Source: Bosea sp. NBC_00550 (GTDB taxonomy: Bacteria; Pseudomonadota; Alphaproteobacteria; Rhizobiales; Beijerinckiaceae). From it: 64,000 bases of DNA. Under the pieces are notes generated by a model, which worked only from the letters and a program-made list of their open reading frames with translations, was not told where the DNA came from and made no database searches. Location: assembly GCF_026020075.1 (NCBI RefSeq), contig NZ_CP102772.1, positions 3,074,501 through 3,138,500 on the forward strand, given 5' to 3'. Below are positions 51,392 through 60,702 of the stretch, one piece after another. Each line of letters begins with the position of its first letter. Position 1 is the stretch's first letter. A program made the position numbers and the translations under genes.

Positions 51392-52528
51392 TTGCGCATC
51401 GCATTCCACACCCCGCTCAACCTGTTCGACGATGGCGGCGTCTCCGGCGACCGGCGCATGGCGCGCCAGCTCGTCGCCGCACTGGAGATGCTGGGTCACG
51501 CCGTCGAGCCCGTCCGGACGAGGCGAGGCTATATGCGCAGCGCGGAGCGGAGCTGCTTCGATCATCATTGCGACGAGGCGCAACGGCTGCGCGAAGGCCT
51601 GCTGGCAGGCTACCGCGCCGGCGCGCCACGCCCCGATCTCTGGTTCACCTATCACAACTACTACCGCGCGCCGGACCTGCTCGGCCCCGAGATCGCGGCC
51701 GCCCTCGACATCCCCTATGTCACGGCGGAGGCGAGCGACTCCGAACGGCGTGCCTTCGACGAGTGGAGCGCCCAGACCGAGATCGTCCGTCGCGGCCTCT
51801 CGGCAGGTGATGTCCATTTCTACTTCACCGACCGCGATCGCCAGGGCCTCGAGCCCTGGCGCCAGCCCGGCACCGCCCTGCTTGAGCTCCCGCCCTTCAT
51901 CGCGTTCGAGAACGAGCCTCCGCGGCCGCGCGACCATGCCGGCCCGTCGCGCCTGATCACCATCGCCATGATGCGGGAGGGCACGAAGCAGGCCAGCTAT
52001 CTGGCGCTCGCCCGCATTCTCCACCGCATCCCCGGCGAGGATTGGCGGCTGAGCATCGTTGGCGATGGCCGCCAGAGAGCCGAGATCGAGCAGGCCTTCG
52101 CCGACCTGCCGCCGGGTCGCATCGACTGGCTCGGCCTGATTCCGCGCGAGCAGGCCCTCGACGAGCTGGCAAGGCACGACATCTTCGTCTGGCCGGGCAT
52201 GCGTGAGGCCTATGGCCTGGTCTATCTCGAGGCGCAGGCGGTGGGGCTGCCCGTCGTCGCCTTCGACAGCGGCGGCGTATCCGCGACCGTCATGGCGGGG
52301 CAGACGGCGCTCCTGGCTCCAGAAGGCGATGAGGCGGCCTTCGCCGACGCCCTCACCGCGCTGCTGCGCGACAAGGGCCGGCGCGAGCGGATGGGAACGG
52401 CCGCGCGGCGCTTCGTGCTGGAGGAGCGCACGACGGCGCGCGCCGCCGGGACGCTCGCCGAGGGTCTAGACCTTGCCTGTCGTCACCGCCTCGACAAGCT
52501 CAAAGCCGTCAGGCCTGCGGCATCATGA
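51392..52528 (+). CDS. GT4-family glycosyltransferase, TTG start
   Basis: 378 residues from a TTG 24 bases after the permease stop. RIAFHTPLNLFDDGGVSGDR at the N-terminus, REAYGLVYLEAQAVGLPVVA with the E-x7-E region and FDSGGVSATV at the C-terminus are GT-B/GT4 signatures. Its stop overlaps the start of a deacetylase-like gene, and a MurG-like transferase follows, so it belongs to a glycan-assembly cluster. Confidence 0.8.
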   Translation: MRIAFHTPLNLFDDGGVSGDRRMARQLVAALEMLGHAVEPVRTRRGYMRSAERSCFDHHCDEAQRLREGLLAGYRAGAPRPDLWFTYHNYYRAPDLLGPEIAAALDIPYVTAEASDSERRAFDEWSAQTEIVRRGLSAGDVHFYFTDRDRQGLEPWRQPGTALLELPPFIAFENEPPRPRDHAGPSRLITIAMMREGTKQASYLALARILHRIPGEDWRLSIVGDGRQRAEIEQAFADLPPGRIDWLGLIPREQALDELARHDIFVWPGMREAYGLVYLEAQAVGLPVVAFDSGGVSATVMAGQTALLAPEGDEAAFADALTALLRDKGRRERMGTAARRFVLEERTTARAAGTLAEGLDLACRHRLDKLKAVRPAAS

Positions 52529-53316
52529 GCGAAACGCACTGGCAGGCACTCTCGCAGGAGCTCGACAACTGGCAGTTTGCCGGCCGGCAGCTCCGAATCT
52601 GGCTCCGCGACGACGACGCGATCGCCCCGAGCCGGGCGCTGACGCGGCTCTCGGGTTTGGCCGAGCGCCATGGCGCCCCCGTGCTGCTGGCCGTCATTCC
52701 GATGCTGGCCGAACCGGCCCTCGCTTCGGCCTTGCGCGCAATGCCCCTGCTGCGCCCCTGCCAGCACGGCGTCTGGCATCGCAATCATGCCCCTGGAGGC
52801 GCCAAGAAGTCGGAATTCGGCATCGAGCGCGAGGCGCAGATCGTCGACGGCGAGATCGCGCGGGGGCGCGACCGTCTCCACGACCTGATCCGCAGCGATA
52901 CCCTGCCGATCTTCGTGCCGCCATGGAATCGTATCGACCCCGGCCACGCCGCCCGCCTCGGCAGCCTGGGCTTTTCCGGATTGTCCTGCTTTCGCGGCTA
53001 TCGCCACGGCCCGGCGGGCGGCCCCCGGCTGCTCAATACGCATGTCGATGTGATGGACTGGCATGGCGGCCGCATCGGGCGCCGTCCGGACGAGCTCCTG
53101 CCTGAAATCGCCGCGCTGCTCACGGGGATGCGGGAAAGCGGCTCGGAGCGGACGGCCACGCTCGGCCTGCTTCTCCATCACCGCGATCACGACGAAAACG
53201 CCTGGGCCGTCCTCGACGATGTCCTGCGTCTTGCCGCCGCTCATCCCGCCATCCGCCTGGCCGATCCGGCCACGCTCCTTTCCCCCGTCGCAGTCGCTTC
53301 GCATCAGCCGATGTAA
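52525..53316 (+). CDS. Polysaccharide deacetylase-like (NodB-fold) protein
   Basis: 263 residues. IWLRDDDAIAPSRAL carries the DD metal motif, QHGVWHRNHAP an H-x3-H metal pair, FVPPWNRID the P-W motif, and GLLLHHRDHDENAW a late catalytic His region. Order and spacing fit carbohydrate esterase 4-type domains that remove N-acetyl groups from glycans. No signal peptide, so it would act in the cytoplasm on a precursor, or is exported in another way. ATGA overlap with the GT4 gene. Confidence 0.7.
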   Translation: MSETHWQALSQELDNWQFAGRQLRIWLRDDDAIAPSRALTRLSGLAERHGAPVLLAVIPMLAEPALASALRAMPLLRPCQHGVWHRNHAPGGAKKSEFGIEREAQIVDGEIARGRDRLHDLIRSDTLPIFVPPWNRIDPGHAARLGSLGFSGLSCFRGYRHGPAGGPRLLNTHVDVMDWHGGRIGRRPDELLPEIAALLTGMRESGSERTATLGLLLHHRDHDENAWAVLDDVLRLAAAHPAIRLADPATLLSPVAVASHQPM

Positions 53317-53444
53317 TCACTGCGCGAAGCGGCAGGCCGGGCTTGGTAGACAGAGATCGCCGCGCTATAAGCCCCTTAGAATTGTCTGCAGCTGCGTTCG
53401 TCCTCGCCAAGAGGTCGTCTGGCCTTTGTGGGGGGCGGCGTCCG

Positions 53445-54725
53445 ATGTCTTCCAACGTCGTCGATCTGGCCGGAGCCGAAAGGGCCCCGCGCAGTTCGCA
53501 TGCTCCGCGCGTGCTGATCTACAGCCACGATACCTTCGGGCTCGGCCATATCCGCCGCTGCCGCGCCATCGCCAATGCGCTGATCGCGAGCTTCCCGCAC
53601 ATCTCGGTCATCATTGTTTCCGGCTCCTCGGTGGTCTCGAGCTTCCAGTTCGGCGACGGCATCGACTATGTCCGTATTCCCGGCATCGAGAAGCAGAGCG
53701 ACGGCCGCTACGAGCCGCACCACCTCAATCTCGATCTGAGCGACACGCTCCGCCTCCGCTCCGACATCATCAAGCAGACCGTACTGTCCTTCGACCCCGA
53801 TGTGGTCATCGTCGACAAGGAACCCGTCGGCCTGCGCGGCGAACTGAAGCCGTCGCTCGACATCCTGCGCCGCCGCGGCGCGCGCATCGTTCTGGGTCTC
53901 CGCGATGTCCTCGACGATCCCGCGACGCTGCTGGAAGAGTGGCGTCACAGCGGCGCCCTCGAAGCGCTCGACACCATCTATGACGACATTTTCGTCTACG
54001 GGCTCGAGGATATCTATCAGCCGCTCGCCGGCCTGCCGCATCAGGATCGCTTCGCCGAGAAGACCCGCTATCTGGGTTATCTGAAGCGCGCCGTCCCAAG
54101 TCCGATGCCGCCCAACCGCTACCCGCGGATCACCAAGCAGCCCTTCATCCTCGTCACGCCCGGCGGCGGCGGCGACGGTGCCGGCGTGATCGACTGGGTG
54201 ATCTCGGCCTATGAGGCCGACCCGACCATCGCGCTTCCGGCGCTGATCGTCTTCGGGCCGTTCATGTCCCGCGAGAAGCGCAAGGATTTCGCCGAGCGGA
54301 TCGCCCGGAACCCGAAGCTGGAAGGGCTCGGCTTCGAGCCCCGTCTCGAATTGCTGATGAATCGCGCGCACTGCGTCGTGGCGATGGGCGGCTACAACAC
54401 CTTCTGCGAGATCCTCTCCTTCGACAAACCGGCCCTGATCGTGCCGCGCGTGAAGCCGCGCCTCGAACAGGCGATCCGCGCGCAGCGCGCCGATGAGCTC
54501 AGCCTGATCGAAATGCTCTGCGACCCCTCCCAGACCGGCGAAGGCGAGCGCGATCCGCTCGTCATGGCCGCCGCCCTCCATGCCCTGCCGAAGCGGCAGC
54601 CGCCCTCCCAGGCCTTCGTTCCCGATCTGCTCGAAGGGCTGCCGGCACTCAGCCGGGCGCTCGCCGACGACCTGTCGCAGCAGGTGCGCGGCCGCGCCCT
54701 CGCGCAAAGCGCTGCGACGAGCTGA
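53445..54725 (+). CDS. MurG-like glycosyltransferase
   Basis: 426 residues. YSHDTFGLGHIRRCRAIANA is the N-terminal GxGH loop and HCVVAMGGYNTFCEILSFDK the C-terminal nucleotide-sugar site. Same group as the 35932-37077 gene, though the two are clearly diverged. Third member of the glycosyltransferase / deacetylase cluster. The start at 53445 is the first ATG giving a compact N-terminus. Confidence 0.8.
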   Translation: MSSNVVDLAGAERAPRSSHAPRVLIYSHDTFGLGHIRRCRAIANALIASFPHISVIIVSGSSVVSSFQFGDGIDYVRIPGIEKQSDGRYEPHHLNLDLSDTLRLRSDIIKQTVLSFDPDVVIVDKEPVGLRGELKPSLDILRRRGARIVLGLRDVLDDPATLLEEWRHSGALEALDTIYDDIFVYGLEDIYQPLAGLPHQDRFAEKTRYLGYLKRAVPSPMPPNRYPRITKQPFILVTPGGGGDGAGVIDWVISAYEADPTIALPALIVFGPFMSREKRKDFAERIARNPKLEGLGFEPRLELLMNRAHCVVAMGGYNTFCEILSFDKPALIVPRVKPRLEQAIRAQRADELSLIEMLCDPSQTGEGERDPLVMAAALHALPKRQPPSQAFVPDLLEGLPALSRALADDLSQQVRGRALAQSAATS

Positions 54726-54799
54726 TCCAGCCGCTCGATCCGCCTCGCGACGTCACGCCGCTGGCCAATGCTCAAGCGCCGTTCTAGAGGCTGTCTCCC

Positions 54800-54988
54800 A
54801 TGACGTTTTCGAACACTCTCGTTTCCGTGGCTGTCGGCGCCGTCGCCATCGTGCTGCTGCTCGGCCTCGTCAACATGCTGCGGGGCGGCAGCGCCAACAC
54901 CTCGCAGAGGCTGATGCGGCTGCGCGTCGTGCTGCAGTTCGTCGCCATCATTCTCATCGTCATCGTGCTCTGGTGGCGCAACGGCTGA
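54800..54988 (+). CDS. Twin transmembrane protein
   Basis: 62 residues with two membrane helices (about 6-26 and 42-59) joined by a short basic loop (SANTSQRLMRLRV). Such proteins sit next to the PduO-type adenosyltransferase gene in many alphaproteobacteria. Function unknown. Confidence 0.85.
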   Translation: MTFSNTLVSVAVGAVAIVLLLGLVNMLRGGSANTSQRLMRLRVVLQFVAIILIVIVLWWRNG

Positions 54989-55144
54989 CGCGACTGCGAC
55001 CTTTCGCATAACAGACTGATATTATTTGAATTTCCAGCACGTGAAGGTGTGGACGAGACCTCGGATCGAGCGGCTCCGCCACATTCCGGACACGAGTGTG
55101 TGTGCTTCACTAACGCCTGCCTGCCCTCTCATCGCCGAAGGCCC

Positions 55145-55741
55145 ATGGTTCGCGTCGCGTTGCTGCTTCTTGCGGTTTGCCTGCCCGTCTTGTCCGCTGC
55201 CGCGCAGACCCGCTCCCTGTCCGGCAGCGTCTCCAGCTACGCTCCGGCGACCGAAGCGCCCGCCCCGGCCTGGGAAGCGCGCATCGGCGCCGGCCTCGCC
55301 AATCCCAAGGGGCGCGAGAGCGGACTGCTGAACATGGGGGCGGAACTGCTCACGCCCCGTCTGATCCCGCTGCAGGACCGCATCGCCGCAGCCTTCATCC
55401 CGCGCTTCAACCTGGGCACCAGCCTGAACGTGAACGGCACGCGCTACGCCTATGCCGGCGCGACCTGGACATTCGACGTCACGCGGGATGTCTTCGTCGA
55501 GGCCAGCCTCGGCGCTGCCCTGAACGACGGCAAGACCGGCGCGGTCGTCCCCGAGAATCGCCTCAACCTCGGCTGCAACACCGGAACGCGCGAGGCCGCG
55601 GCTCTCGGCGTAAGGCTGTCCGACCGCTGGAGTCTCGTCACCACGCTCGAGCATTACAGCACGGCCGGCTGTTCCGACCGGACCGGCTCCTCCACGCGCG
55701 GGCCGGCCAATATCGGCGCCCGGCTCGGCTATACTTTTTAG
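55145..55741 (+). CDS. PagL-like acyloxyacyl hydrolase / lipid A 3-O-deacylase
   Basis: 198 residues. Signal peptide about 1-21 (VLSAAAQ). The outer-membrane barrel shows alternating strands (YAGATWTFDVTRDVFVEASL, NIGARLGYTF with a C-terminal Phe). The region LVTTLEHYSTAGC carries the His and Ser positions of the PagL catalytic pair; canonical PagL has HxSN, here HYST. It would trim 3-O acyl chains from lipid A. It interrupts the usual twin-TM to pduO order. Confidence 0.65.
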   Translation: MVRVALLLLAVCLPVLSAAAQTRSLSGSVSSYAPATEAPAPAWEARIGAGLANPKGRESGLLNMGAELLTPRLIPLQDRIAAAFIPRFNLGTSLNVNGTRYAYAGATWTFDVTRDVFVEASLGAALNDGKTGAVVPENRLNLGCNTGTREAAALGVRLSDRWSLVTTLEHYSTAGCSDRTGSSTRGPANIGARLGYTF

Positions 55742-55800
55742 CGGCCGGACCGCGCGGAAACCGCGCTTCCGTCCCGGCCGCGCCGCGCTATAAGCGTGGC

Positions 55801-56382
55801 ATGGTCAAGCTCAACCGCATCTACACCCGCACCGGCGACGACGGCACGACAGGGCTGACGGCCGGTCCGCGCCGCCCGAAATACGACCTGCGGGTCGCGG
55901 CCTACGGCACGGTCGACGAGACCAATGCCTGCATCGGCCTGGCGCGGCTTCACGCTGCGGCGGAGGACGCCGAGGTCGATGCCATGCTCGGCCGCGTCAG
56001 CAACGATCTTTTCGACCTCGGCGCGGACCTCTCCACGCCGGAGACCGGCAAGCCCCTCGCCTTCGAGCCGCTGCGGATCGTCCAGGCACAGGTCGACCGT
56101 ATCGAAACCGAGATCGACCGGATGAACGAGAGCCTCAGCCCCCTGCGCTCCTTCGTGCTGCCCGGGGGAACGCCCGCGGCGACGCATCTGCATCTCGCCC
56201 GCACCGTCAGCCGCAGGGCCGAGCGGCTGATGACCGAACTCGCCGCGACGGAAGACGAAGCAGTCGGCGCGCCCGCGCTCAAATACATCAATCGCCTCTC
56301 GGACTTTCTGTTCGTCGCCTCCCGCTTTCTCAATGCGAAGGCCGGCGGGGACGTTCTCTGGGTGCCCGGCCAGAACCGCTGA
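55801..56382 (+). CDS. pduO: Cob(I)yrinic acid a,c-diamide adenosyltransferase, PduO type
   Basis: 193 residues. IYTRTGDDGTTGLTAGPRRP is the N-terminal ATP-binding motif, VDETNACIGLA and NRLSDFLFVASRFLN the conserved helices, SRRAERLM the catalytic Arg region. It transfers the adenosyl group from ATP to Co(I) to make coenzyme B12 and complements cobS/cobT about 20 kb away. Overlap-free start just before the rhomboid gene. Confidence 0.93.
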   Translation: MVKLNRIYTRTGDDGTTGLTAGPRRPKYDLRVAAYGTVDETNACIGLARLHAAAEDAEVDAMLGRVSNDLFDLGADLSTPETGKPLAFEPLRIVQAQVDRIETEIDRMNESLSPLRSFVLPGGTPAATHLHLARTVSRRAERLMTELAATEDEAVGAPALKYINRLSDFLFVASRFLNAKAGGDVLWVPGQNR

Positions 56383-56389
56383 GGCGCAC

Positions 56390-57088
56390 ATGTTCGTCCC
56401 CCTGCATGACGGCGTGCCGCTGCGCTTCATGCGAACGCCCTACATCACCTACGGACTGATCTGCGCCTGCATCGGCGCCCAGATCGCGCTGCGCTTCTGG
56501 CCCGGGGAGGCGCGCGATCTCGCGATCATGGCGGGCTTCGGGATGATCCCCTCGGTCCTGTTCGGCACGGCGCAGTTGCCGGAAGGCCTCGCCCATCTGC
56601 CGCCCTGGCTGACGCTGTTCAGCAATGTGCTGCTTCACGCCAATCTGGCGCACCTGATCGGCAACATGCTGTTCCTCTGGGTCTTCGGCGACAATGTCGA
56701 GGACGCTATGGGTCATGCCCGCTTCCTCCTGTTCTTCTTCCTCTGCGGCCTCGGCGGCTCGGTCATCCATGCAGGGATGTATCCGGATTCGGAGCAGCCG
56801 CTGATCGGCGCCTCCGGTGCGATTTCCGGCGTCATCGCCTCCTATCTGATGCTCTATCCCCAGGTCCGCATCTGGGGCGTCGCCTTCAACTGGATCCCGA
56901 TCCACGTCCCGGCGATGTACGCGCTCGGCGGCTGGATCCTGCTGCAGGCAGGTTCCGCCTGGTTCGAAACCCAGGGCAATGTCGGCTGGTGGGCGCATCT
57001 CGGCGGTCTCGCCACCGGAGCAGTGCTGACGCCGCTGTTCATCCACCGCAGCGTGCCCCTGTTCGGCCGGCGCCCCATCGGTGGGTGA
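56390..57088 (+). CDS. Rhomboid-family intramembrane serine protease
   Basis: 232 residues with six membrane segments. HANLAHLIGNM carries the conserved His/Asn, GASGAISG (about residue 140) the nucleophile Ser, and WWAHLGGLATG (about 202) the partner His. All catalytic positions are present. Seven bases after the adenosyltransferase. Substrates unknown. Confidence 0.92.
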   Translation: MFVPLHDGVPLRFMRTPYITYGLICACIGAQIALRFWPGEARDLAIMAGFGMIPSVLFGTAQLPEGLAHLPPWLTLFSNVLLHANLAHLIGNMLFLWVFGDNVEDAMGHARFLLFFFLCGLGGSVIHAGMYPDSEQPLIGASGAISGVIASYLMLYPQVRIWGVAFNWIPIHVPAMYALGGWILLQAGSAWFETQGNVGWWAHLGGLATGAVLTPLFIHRSVPLFGRRPIGG

Positions 57089-57129
57089 AGCCGCGCGCTT
57101 TTGCCCCTCGGCCCCGGCATTGGATGGCG

Positions 57130-57158
57130 TTGACAAGCGCAAACGGGCGTCGTTACGG
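57130..57158 (+). promoter_or_regulatory. Candidate sigma-70 promoter of etfBA
   Basis: TTGACA (57130-57135), 17-18-base spacer, TTACGG/TACGGT (57153-57159). About 95 bases before etfB. Confidence 0.45.
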
Positions 57159-57253
57159 TCCGTCCGCATTCCAGCCGAGGGCCGCGATGCCGCCATCAAG
57201 CCGTCTCCGGCGGCGCGGCGCGCGGCGCATCTCTTCTGAACGGTGATCTGACG

Positions 57254-58000
57254 ATGAAGATCTTGGTGCCCGTCAAGCGGGTGGTTGATTACAACGTGAA
57301 GATCCGCGTTAAGGCGGACGGTTCGGGCGTCGAGCTTGCGAATGTGAAGATGTCGATGAACCCGTTCGACGAGATCGCGGTGGAAGAGGCGTTGCGCCTG
57401 AAGGAAGCCGGCAAGGCGACCGAGGTGGTGGTGGTCTCGATCGGTCCGGCGCAAGCAGCCGAGACGATCCGCACCGGTCTGGCGATGGGCGCCGATCGCG
57501 GCATCCTGGTGAAGGTCGACGGCATCGTCGAGCCGCTTGCCGTGGCCAAGCTGCTGCAGAAGCTGGTCGAGCAGGAAGGCCCCGGCCTCGTCATCCTCGG
57601 CAAGCAGGCGATCGACGACGACGCCAACCAGACCGGCCAGATGCTGGCGGCGCTGCTCGGCTGGCCGCAGGGCACGTTCGCCTCGAAGGTCGAGCTTGGC
57701 GCGGACAATGTCGACGTCACCCGCGAGGTCGATGGCGGCCTGCAGACGGTCAGCTTGAAGCTGCCGGCGATCGTCACCACCGATCTGCGCCTGAACGAGC
57801 CGCGCTATGCCTCGCTGCCCAACATCATGAAGGCGAAGAAGAAGCCGCTCGACGAGACCACGGCCGAGACGCTCGGTGTCGATGTGAGCCCCCGCCTGAA
57901 GGTTCTGAAGACGGTCGAGCCGGCCGGCCGCTCCGCCGGCATCAAGGTGACCTCGGCCGCCGAACTCGTCTCCAAGCTCAAGACCGCCGGGGTGATCTGA
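57254..58000 (+). CDS. etfB: Electron transfer flavoprotein beta subunit
   Basis: 248 residues: [60 protein letters not shown] (AMP-binding region), [16 protein letters not shown]. Standard EtfB. With EtfA it carries electrons from acyl-CoA and related dehydrogenases to ETF-quinone oxidoreductase. The last base of its stop is the first base of the etfA start. Confidence 0.97.
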   Translation: MKILVPVKRVVDYNVKIRVKADGSGVELANVKMSMNPFDEIAVEEALRLKEAGKATEVVVVSIGPAQAAETIRTGLAMGADRGILVKVDGIVEPLAVAKLLQKLVEQEGPGLVILGKQAIDDDANQTGQMLAALLGWPQGTFASKVELGADNVDVTREVDGGLQTVSLKLPAIVTTDLRLNEPRYASLPNIMKAKKKPLDETTAETLGVDVSPRLKVLKTVEPAGRSAGIKVTSAAELVSKLKTAGVI

Positions 58001-58944
58001 TGACCACGCTGCTGATCGCCGATCACGACAACGTCTCGATCAAGGACGCCACCGCCAAGGCGCTGAGCGCGGCTTCCCAGCTCGGCGGCCCTGTCCATAT
58101 CCTCGTCGCCGGTGAAGGCGCCAAGGCAGCCGCCGATGCGGCTGCCAGGCTCGCCGGCGTCGAGAAGGTGCTGCTCGCCGATGACGCGGCTTACGGCCAT
58201 GCGCTGGCCGAGCCGCTCGCTGCGCTGATCGTCAAGCTGGCCGATAGCTACGACGCGATCGTCGCGCCCTCGACCACCACCGGCAAGAACGTGCTGCCGC
58301 GCGTCGCCGCCCTGCTCGACGTGATGCAGGTCTCGGACGTCACCAAGGTCGTCTCCCCCGACACCTTCGAGCGCCCGGTCTATGCCGGCAACGCCATCCA
58401 GACGGTGCAGTCCACGGACGCCAAGAAGCTGCTGACCATCCGCACGGCCTCCTTCCAGGCGGCCGGCGAAGGCGGCGCGGCCGCGGTCGAGACCGTCTCG
58501 GGCGCAGAGAACCCCGGCAACTCGTCCTTCAAGGGCGAGGAGGTCGCCAAGTCCGACCGTCCGGAGCTGGCTTCCGCCAAGATCATCATCTCGGGCGGGC
58601 GCGCACTCGCCTCCTCGGAGAACTTCACCAATGTGATCGAGCCGGTCGCCGACCGGCTGGGCGCCGCGATGGGCGCCTCGCGCGCCGCGGTCGATGCCGG
58701 TTATGCCCCCAACGACTGGCAGGTCGGCCAGACCGGCAAGGTCGTGGCGCCCGAGCTCTACATCGCGGTCGGCATCTCCGGCGCGATCCAGCACCTCGCC
58801 GGCATGAAGGATAGCAAGGTCATCGTCGCCATCAACAAGGACGAGGAGGCCCCGATCTTCCAGATCGCCGATTACGGCCTCGTCGGCGACCTCTTCACTA
58901 TCCTGCCCGAACTCGACGCAGAGCTCGCCAAGGCCGGCAAGTAA
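58000..58944 (+). CDS. etfA: Electron transfer flavoprotein alpha subunit
   Basis: 314 residues. The C-terminal FAD domain has [72 protein letters not shown]. Complete. Co-translated with etfB. Confidence 0.97.
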   Translation: MTTLLIADHDNVSIKDATAKALSAASQLGGPVHILVAGEGAKAAADAAARLAGVEKVLLADDAAYGHALAEPLAALIVKLADSYDAIVAPSTTTGKNVLPRVAALLDVMQVSDVTKVVSPDTFERPVYAGNAIQTVQSTDAKKLLTIRTASFQAAGEGGAAAVETVSGAENPGNSSFKGEEVAKSDRPELASAKIIISGGRALASSENFTNVIEPVADRLGAAMGASRAAVDAGYAPNDWQVGQTGKVVAPELYIAVGISGAIQHLAGMKDSKVIVAINKDEEAPIFQIADYGLVGDLFTILPELDAELAKAGK

Positions 58945-58961
58945 GCCAAGGCTATCAATTC

Positions 58962-58983
58962 CGGGCCGCTTCGGCGCGGCCCG
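58962..58983 (+). terminator. GC hairpin after etfA
   Basis: CGGGCCGC (58962-58969) / GCGGCCCG (58976-58983), six-base loop, no T-run. A weak terminator or processing hairpin before hbdA. Confidence 0.5.
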
Positions 58984-59027
58984 TTCCGCTCCCACGGGAG
59001 CACAAGAAGACTATCCGGGATCAAACC

Positions 59028-59912
59028 ATGTCGGACCATGCGATCAAGACGATCGGCATCATCGGTGCAGGCCAGATGGGCAACGGCATCGCCCATGTCG
59101 CGGCGGTGGCTGGTTTCGACATCAAGCTGCACGATGTCGCCGAGGATCGGATCAAGGCGGCCCTCGCCACCATCGACGGCAACATGGCCCGGCAGGTTTC
59201 GAAGGGCGCGCTCCCGGATGAGGACCGCCGCGCGGCCATGTCCAGGATCGAGGCGGCCGTTGGGCTCGCCGATCTCGGCAGCTGCGATCTCGTCATCGAG
59301 GCCGCGACCGAGAACGAGGAGGTCAAGCGCAAGATCTTCACTGCTGTCTGCCCGCATCTGAGGCCCGACGCGATCCTCGCTTCCAATACCTCCTCGATCT
59401 CGATCACCCGGCTTGCGGCCGCGACCGACCGCCCCGAGCACTTCATCGGCATCCACTTCATGAATCCGGTGCCGCTGATGCAGCTCGTCGAGCTGATTCG
59501 CGGTATCGCCACCGACGACGGCACGTTCGAGCGCGCCAAGAATCTCGTCAGCCAGCTGCACAAGACCGTCTCGGTCTCTGAGGACTTCCCGGCCTTCATC
59601 GTCAACCGCATCCTGCTGCCGATGATCAACGAGGCCGTCTACACGCTCTATGAAGGTGTCGGCTCGGTCGACGCGATCGACACCGCCATGCGGCTTGGCG
59701 CCAATCATCCGATGGGCCCGCTCCAGCTCGCCGACTTCATCGGCCTCGATACCTGCCTCTCGGTGATGCAGGTGCTCCATGACGGGCTGGCTGATTCGAA
59801 GTATCGCCCCTGCCCGCTGCTGGTGAAATATGTCGAGGCCGGCTGGCTCGGCCGCAAGACCAAGCGCGGCTTCTACGACTATCGCGGCGAGAAGCCCGTC
59901 CCGACTCGCTGA
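59028..59912 (+). CDS. hbdA: 3-hydroxybutyryl-CoA dehydrogenase
   Basis: 294 residues. IGIIGAGQMGNGIAHVAA (NAD-binding GxGxxG), VIEAATENEEVKRKIF, catalytic His in IGIHFMNPVPLMQLVE (about residue 141), LPMINEAVYTLYEGVGSVDA, LADFIGLDTCL. It oxidises 3-hydroxybutyryl-CoA to acetoacetyl-CoA in butyrate/polyhydroxybutyrate and fatty-acid metabolism. Conserved downstream neighbour of etfBA in this order of bacteria. Confidence 0.95.
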   Translation: MSDHAIKTIGIIGAGQMGNGIAHVAAVAGFDIKLHDVAEDRIKAALATIDGNMARQVSKGALPDEDRRAAMSRIEAAVGLADLGSCDLVIEAATENEEVKRKIFTAVCPHLRPDAILASNTSSISITRLAAATDRPEHFIGIHFMNPVPLMQLVELIRGIATDDGTFERAKNLVSQLHKTVSVSEDFPAFIVNRILLPMINEAVYTLYEGVGSVDAIDTAMRLGANHPMGPLQLADFIGLDTCLSVMQVLHDGLADSKYRPCPLLVKYVEAGWLGRKTKRGFYDYRGEKPVPTR

Positions 59913-60126
59913 CGGCTGGTCGGTCACGACGCGGGTCGCGCCCGTGAATCGGGCCGAGAATAGATCTCCATTGCGCTGTCGGCCGCTACGAGCGAGGAAA
60001 CACCTCGCCCGTGCGAAGAACGCTGTCGCAAGCGCAACAAAGTTCCTTCACATTCCTGTCGTCTCGCGCTTACATTGATCTCCGGGCGGGATTCGTCCCG
60101 CTTGATGAAGCGGAGGTGCGGCGGGT

Positions 60127-60699
60127 TTGACGGCGCATGTGATGCATCCAATGGCGTCGCCGGACGGCTGTCCGGCCCTCGTCCTGAACGCCGATTTCCG
60201 GCCGCTCAGTTACTATCCCTTGTCTCTCTGGAGCTGGCAGGACGCGATCAAGGCGGTCTTCATGGACCGCGTGAACATCGTCTCCGAATACGACACGGTC
60301 GTCCGCAGCCCCAGCTTCGACATGCGGCTGCCCTCGGTCGTCTCGCTGAAGAGCTACATCAAGCCCTCGCGGACACCGGCCTTCACCCGCTTCAACGTCT
60401 TCCTGCGCGACCGCTTCGCCTGCCAGTATTGCGGCCACCGCGAGGAACTGACCTTCGACCATGTCGTGCCGCGCTCGAAGGGCGGCCTGACTACCTGGGA
60501 GAACGTCGTCGCGGCCTGCTCGCCCTGCAATCTCCGCAAGGGCGACAAGATGCCGGCCTCCGTCGAGATGTTCCCGGCGCAGAAGCCCTACGCGCCCACG
60601 GTCAACGACCTCCACCGCAACGGCAAGCTCTTCCCGCCGAACTACCTGCACGAGAGCTGGCTCGACTATCTCTACTGGGACTCCGAGCTGGAGCCGTGA
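60127..60699 (+). CDS. HNH endonuclease, TTG start
   Basis: 190 residues. The HNH core is FACQYCGHREELTFDHVVPR, SKGGLTTWENVVAACSPCNL, RKGDKMP, with the structural zinc CxxC pairs. The TTG at 60127 is preceded by GGAGGTG at ideal distance, while the ATG at 60142 has none. This HNH family is highly conserved across alphaproteobacteria as a single-copy chromosomal gene, so a housekeeping role is more likely than mobility. Confidence 0.9.
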   Translation: MTAHVMHPMASPDGCPALVLNADFRPLSYYPLSLWSWQDAIKAVFMDRVNIVSEYDTVVRSPSFDMRLPSVVSLKSYIKPSRTPAFTRFNVFLRDRFACQYCGHREELTFDHVVPRSKGGLTTWENVVAACSPCNLRKGDKMPASVEMFPAQKPYAPTVNDLHRNGKLFPPNYLHESWLDYLYWDSELEP

Positions 60700-60702
60700 G
60701 GC

